DNA of 8,326 nucleotides from Methylococcaceae bacterium UBA1147 (GTDB lineage: Bacteria > Pseudomonadota > Gammaproteobacteria > Methylococcales > UBA1147), in NCBI GenBank assembly GCA_002311315.1, contig DBZZ01000059.1, positions 1,712-10,037 of the forward strand, in the 5' to 3' direction. Position numbers and translations under genes: made by a program. The number at the start of each line of letters is the position of its first letter. The stretch's first letter is position 1. This document shows, piece after piece, positions 6,548 through 8,326 of this stretch. Below the pieces are notes generated by a model. It did no database searches, was not told where the DNA came from, and saw only the letters and a list, made by a program, of their open reading frames with translations.

Positions 6548-7348
6548 CTAGAGAAGTTCCAGCTTTTTCAGTTCCTGCTCGTCGAAGCCGGCCTGCTTGC
6601 GCAAGGCGTAATTGATCGGGCGACGTATCTTCCCCCCTTTTAGGAAACGTTGTACAAATTCGATGTAGCTGGTTTCCGGGTCCAGACCGCGCTCGTAGCA
6701 GACTTTCTTGAACCACCTTGAACCCAAGGCCACATGACCCACCTCGTCGGTCAGAATACGCTGCAAAATAGCTACGCTTTCCTCGTCTCCAACCTTCGAT
6801 AACTTCTCTATCATCCCGGGAGTGACATCCAGTCCCCGAGCTTCCATGGTCCTGGGAACCAGTGCCAGGCGCGCAAGAAGGTCATCGCAGGTATCCGTTG
6901 CAAGATCCCAGAGTCCACGATGCGCGGGAAGGTCACCGTATTGTGCATCCAGCTGTGCAAGACGCCGGCACAACCACGAGAAGTGCGTTGATTCCTCTAC
7001 CGCTACCTCAAGCCAGCCCTTGTAGAAACCGGCAGGCAAACCCCGGAACCGATAGACAATGTCCCAGGCAAGGTGGATAGCGTAGAATTCAATATGCGCA
7101 AGGGCATGTAGCAGGGCAACCCGACCAGTTTCGGAGCCAACATTGCGGCGTGGCAATTGCCTGGGATCGACAAGTTCCGGAAACACCGGAAAAACCGTTT
7201 CAGTGATCGGCAACGGTTCCCCGCCACCGCTGAAATCAATCTGCCCCCTCGCAAGAAGTTCAGAGGCCCGTTGCGTTGACTCGAGTTTCTGATCGATCGA
7301 AGCGGTATGCAAGCATCCGGACGCCAGGTCAAAAACTGAATTCACCAC
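6548..7348 (-). CDS. DUF455 (COG2833) ferritin-like protein, function unknown
   Basis: A protein of about 266 residues, recognised as the DUF455/COG2833 ferritin-like family by NVGSETGRVALLHALAHIEFYAIHLAWD, PAGFYKGW, PAHRGLWDLA, LARLALVPRTMEARGLDVTPGMIEKL and LTDEVGHVALGSRWF. Counting from the GTG at 7348, a complete di-iron ligand pattern is present: Glu87, Glu119-x-x-His122, Glu169 and Glu202-x-x-His205. It is therefore probably a helical-bundle metalloprotein, perhaps an oxygenase or oxidase; its substrate is unknown. The frame is open to an ATG at 7483, but the extra 45 residues overlap vanZ and look non-homologous. Family proteins begin close to the FDLASGCL segment, so GTG at 7346-7348 or 7343-7345 is preferred. 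No Shine-Dalgarno precedes either, and TTG at 7310-7312 is a further option. It is divergent from vanZ and convergent with ispG. Confidence 0.88.
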   Translation of the reverse strand: MVNSVFDLASGCLHTASIDQKLESTQRASELLARGQIDFSGGGEPLPITETVFPVFPELVDPRQLPRRNVGSETGRVALLHALAHIEFYAIHLAWDIVYRFRGLPAGFYKGWLEVAVEESTHFSWLCRRLAQLDAQYGDLPAHRGLWDLATDTCDDLLARLALVPRTMEARGLDVTPGMIEKLSKVGDEESVAILQRILTDEVGHVALGSRWFKKVCYERGLDPETSYIEFVQRFLKGGKIRRPINYALRKQAGFDEQELKKLELL

Positions 7349-7352
7349 GGAG
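7349..7352 (+). promoter_or_regulatory. Ribosome binding site of the VanZ-like gene
   Basis: GGAG lies 5 nt before the ATG at 7358, separated by five T residues. This fixes the VanZ start. It directly abuts the predicted divergent GTG start of the DUF455 gene (7346-7348). Confidence 0.6.
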
Positions 7353-7357
7353 TTTTT

Positions 7358-7726
7358 ATGTTGATCAAGACAAGGGACCTGGTCATCCTGGTTGTTTACT
7401 GCGGGCTCATTTTTCAGGCTTCGGCTCAACCAACGCTCCCTATCGACATGAATCTTTTTCTCCATCAGGACAAACTGGTCCATATGATGGCATACGGGGT
7501 AATGGGTGGCCTATGCTGGCGCGTGTTGCGCCATTTCGTCCACCAGCAGCCGCTACTGGCATGGTGTTGCATCGGCTTCTGCGGCCTTTACGGGCTCAGT
7601 GACGAAATACACCAGTCCTACGTACCCGGACGATGCGCTGATGCAATGGACCTTGTTGCGGATATCACCGGGGCAGTGATCTCTACAGCCCTGTTTACCA
7701 GGTATCGAACGAACAGTATCGGCTAA
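7358..7726 (+). CDS. VanZ-like family small membrane protein
   Basis: A 122-residue integral membrane protein with about four predicted helices (residues ~7-20, 42-57, 65-80, 100-113). It carries the VanZ-family signature DKLVHMMAYGVMGG (38-51) and GLSDEIHQSYVPGRCADAMDLVADITGA (79-106), with polar Asp/Glu/His residues at helix ends. VanZ itself gives low-level teicoplanin resistance in enterococci. Short chromosomal proteobacterial members like this one are widespread, generally have no assigned function, and should not be read as resistance genes. Length is normal for the short form. It probably has its own promoter, which would lie inside the divergent DUF455 gene; no convincing boxes were found there. 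Confidence 0.88.
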   Translation: MLIKTRDLVILVVYCGLIFQASAQPTLPIDMNLFLHQDKLVHMMAYGVMGGLCWRVLRHFVHQQPLLAWCCIGFCGLYGLSDEIHQSYVPGRCADAMDLVADITGAVISTALFTRYRTNSIG

Positions 7727-7789
7727 CCTGGTGGGCCTAACCAGCCGGCCTCCAGACACCCCCGAACAAAGAAATCAAGAACATCCCCA

Positions 7790-7820
7790 CCCTGTGCCGG
7801 TTCGTGAACCGGAAACAGGG
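7790..7820. terminator. Strong hairpin between vanZ-like gene and acnB
   Basis: CCCTGT (7790-7795) and CCGGTTC (7797-7803) pair with GAACCGG (7806-7812) and ACAGGG (7815-7820). This gives 13 bp in two perfect blocks with a small internal loop and a GT centre. It lies between the convergent stops of the VanZ-like gene (7726) and acnB (7847), the expected place for a bidirectional terminator. No T run follows on the + strand; on the - strand the sequence after it is only mildly T-rich. Confidence 0.55.
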
Positions 7821-7846
7821 ATAGAACGTCTACATGACTCGAAGAA

Positions 7847-8326
7847 CTAGACAGCTTCTTTCAGGACAAGGTTGTCGGCAATCTTGCGGTAGGAATCGAT
7901 CTGATCGAAATTCAGGTAGCGATAGGTATCCGCAGCCATGGTGTCGATTTCACTAGCATACTCCAGATATTCGGCAACCGTGGGAATCCTGCCCAGGATC
8001 GCACAGACAACCGCCAACTCTGCCGAAGACAGGAAGACATCGGCTCCTGTGCCGAGACGGTTCGGGAAGTTACGCGTTGAAGTCGAAACCACCGTTGAAT
8101 TTTCCTCGACCCTCGCCTGATTACCCATGCACAGCGAACAACCCGGCATTTCGGTCCGTGCACCGACCTTCCCATAGATGCTGTAGTAGCCTTCTTCCAT
8201 CAATTGGGCCTCGTCCATCTTGGTCGGAGGGCAAATCCAGAGACGGGTGGGAAGAACCTTGCCCGATTTTTCCAGCAACTTGCCAGCTGCACGGAAATGC
8301 CCGATGTTGGTCATGCAGGAACCGAT
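7847..8326 (-). CDS. acnB: Aconitate hydratase B (AcnB), C-terminal part
   Basis: The last 159 residues of AcnB, entering from the right edge, so the N-terminal ~80% (HEAT-like, swivel and core domains) is missing. AcnB is the [4Fe-4S] TCA-cycle enzyme that isomerises citrate and isocitrate; many AcnB proteins also act as 2-methylisocitrate dehydratase in propionate breakdown. The visible part starts IGSCMTNIGHFRAAGKLL and continues with LPTRLWICPPTKMDEAQL, GARTEMPGCSLCMGNQARV and STSTRNFPNRLGTGADVFLSSAELA. All three cluster cysteines (in IGSC and GCSLC) are there. The final block, DTYRYLNFDQI, is the usual AcnB C-terminus, so the stop at 7847 is the natural end. Iron-dependent mRNA binding is known for E. 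coli AcnB but cannot be judged here. No operon partner is visible. Confidence 0.96.
   Translation of the reverse strand: MGSCMTNIGHFRAAGKLLEKSGKVLPTRLWICPPTKMDEAQLMEEGYYSIYGKVGARTEMPGCSLCMGNQARVEENSTVVSTSTRNFPNRLGTGADVFLSSAELAVVCAILGRIPTVAEYLEYASEIDTMAADTYRYLNFDQIDSYRKIADNLVLKEAV

Noticed and set aside
7349..7483. N-terminal extension of the DUF455 protein to the ATG at 7483
   Set aside because: It would overlap the VanZ-like gene by 126 bp, the extra residues do not resemble the family, and VanZ has a clear ribosome binding site and conserved motifs in this stretch.
7358..7726. Glycopeptide resistance gene
   Set aside because: VanZ homology alone does not indicate resistance. There are no other van genes, and short VanZ-like proteins are common in Gram-negative chromosomes.

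Overview
This window reads as ordinary proteobacterial chromosome, most likely gamma- or betaproteobacterial. The evidence is a B-type aconitase (AcnB), a proteobacterial 2-oxoglutarate dehydrogenase E1 (SucA), the longer form of IspG common in alpha- and betaproteobacteria, and a DUF455 ferritin-like protein typical of beta/gammaproteobacteria. Base composition is moderate (mid-50s % GC by eye) and even across the window. I see no tRNA, rRNA, CRISPR array, transposase, phage gene or attachment site.

Layout, left to right. (1) 1-217, + strand: the C-terminal end of an RsbW-like anti-sigma factor/serine kinase, cut by the window edge. (2) 285-1817, - strand: a cytoplasmic PAS-PAS-PP2C phosphatase (RsbU/SpoIIE type) converging on it. 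These two look like the kinase/phosphatase arms of a partner-switching regulator, but no anti-anti-sigma (RsbV/STAS) protein or sigma factor is visible. (3) 1818-2027: a divergent promoter region with a good sigma-70 promoter and an inverted repeat ahead of sucA. (4) 2028-4859, + strand: complete sucA. (5) 4860-5229: a 370-bp non-coding gap holding a small hairpin, a 21-bp inverted repeat and an extended -10 promoter for ispG. No sucB follows sucA. (6) 5230-6465, + strand: complete ispG (MEP isoprenoid pathway). (7) 6466-6547: a short convergent gap full of inverted repeats. (8) 6548-7348, - strand: a DUF455 ferritin-like protein with a full di-iron ligand set. (9) 7358-7726, + strand: a small VanZ-like membrane protein whose start codon is only 9 nt from the divergent DUF455 start. 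(10) 7727-7846: a convergent gap with a strong hairpin. (11) 7847-8326, - strand: the C-terminal part of acnB, running off the right edge.

The genes do not form one pathway. sucA and acnB are both TCA-cycle genes but are about 3 kb apart on opposite strands, and almost every gene here is its own transcription unit. I do not find a convincing new multi-gene system. The points most worth a second look are the solitary sucA, the nearly touching divergent DUF455/VanZ starts, the related GGTTC/GAACC hairpins in two convergent gaps, and the palindrome-bearing gap ahead of ispG.
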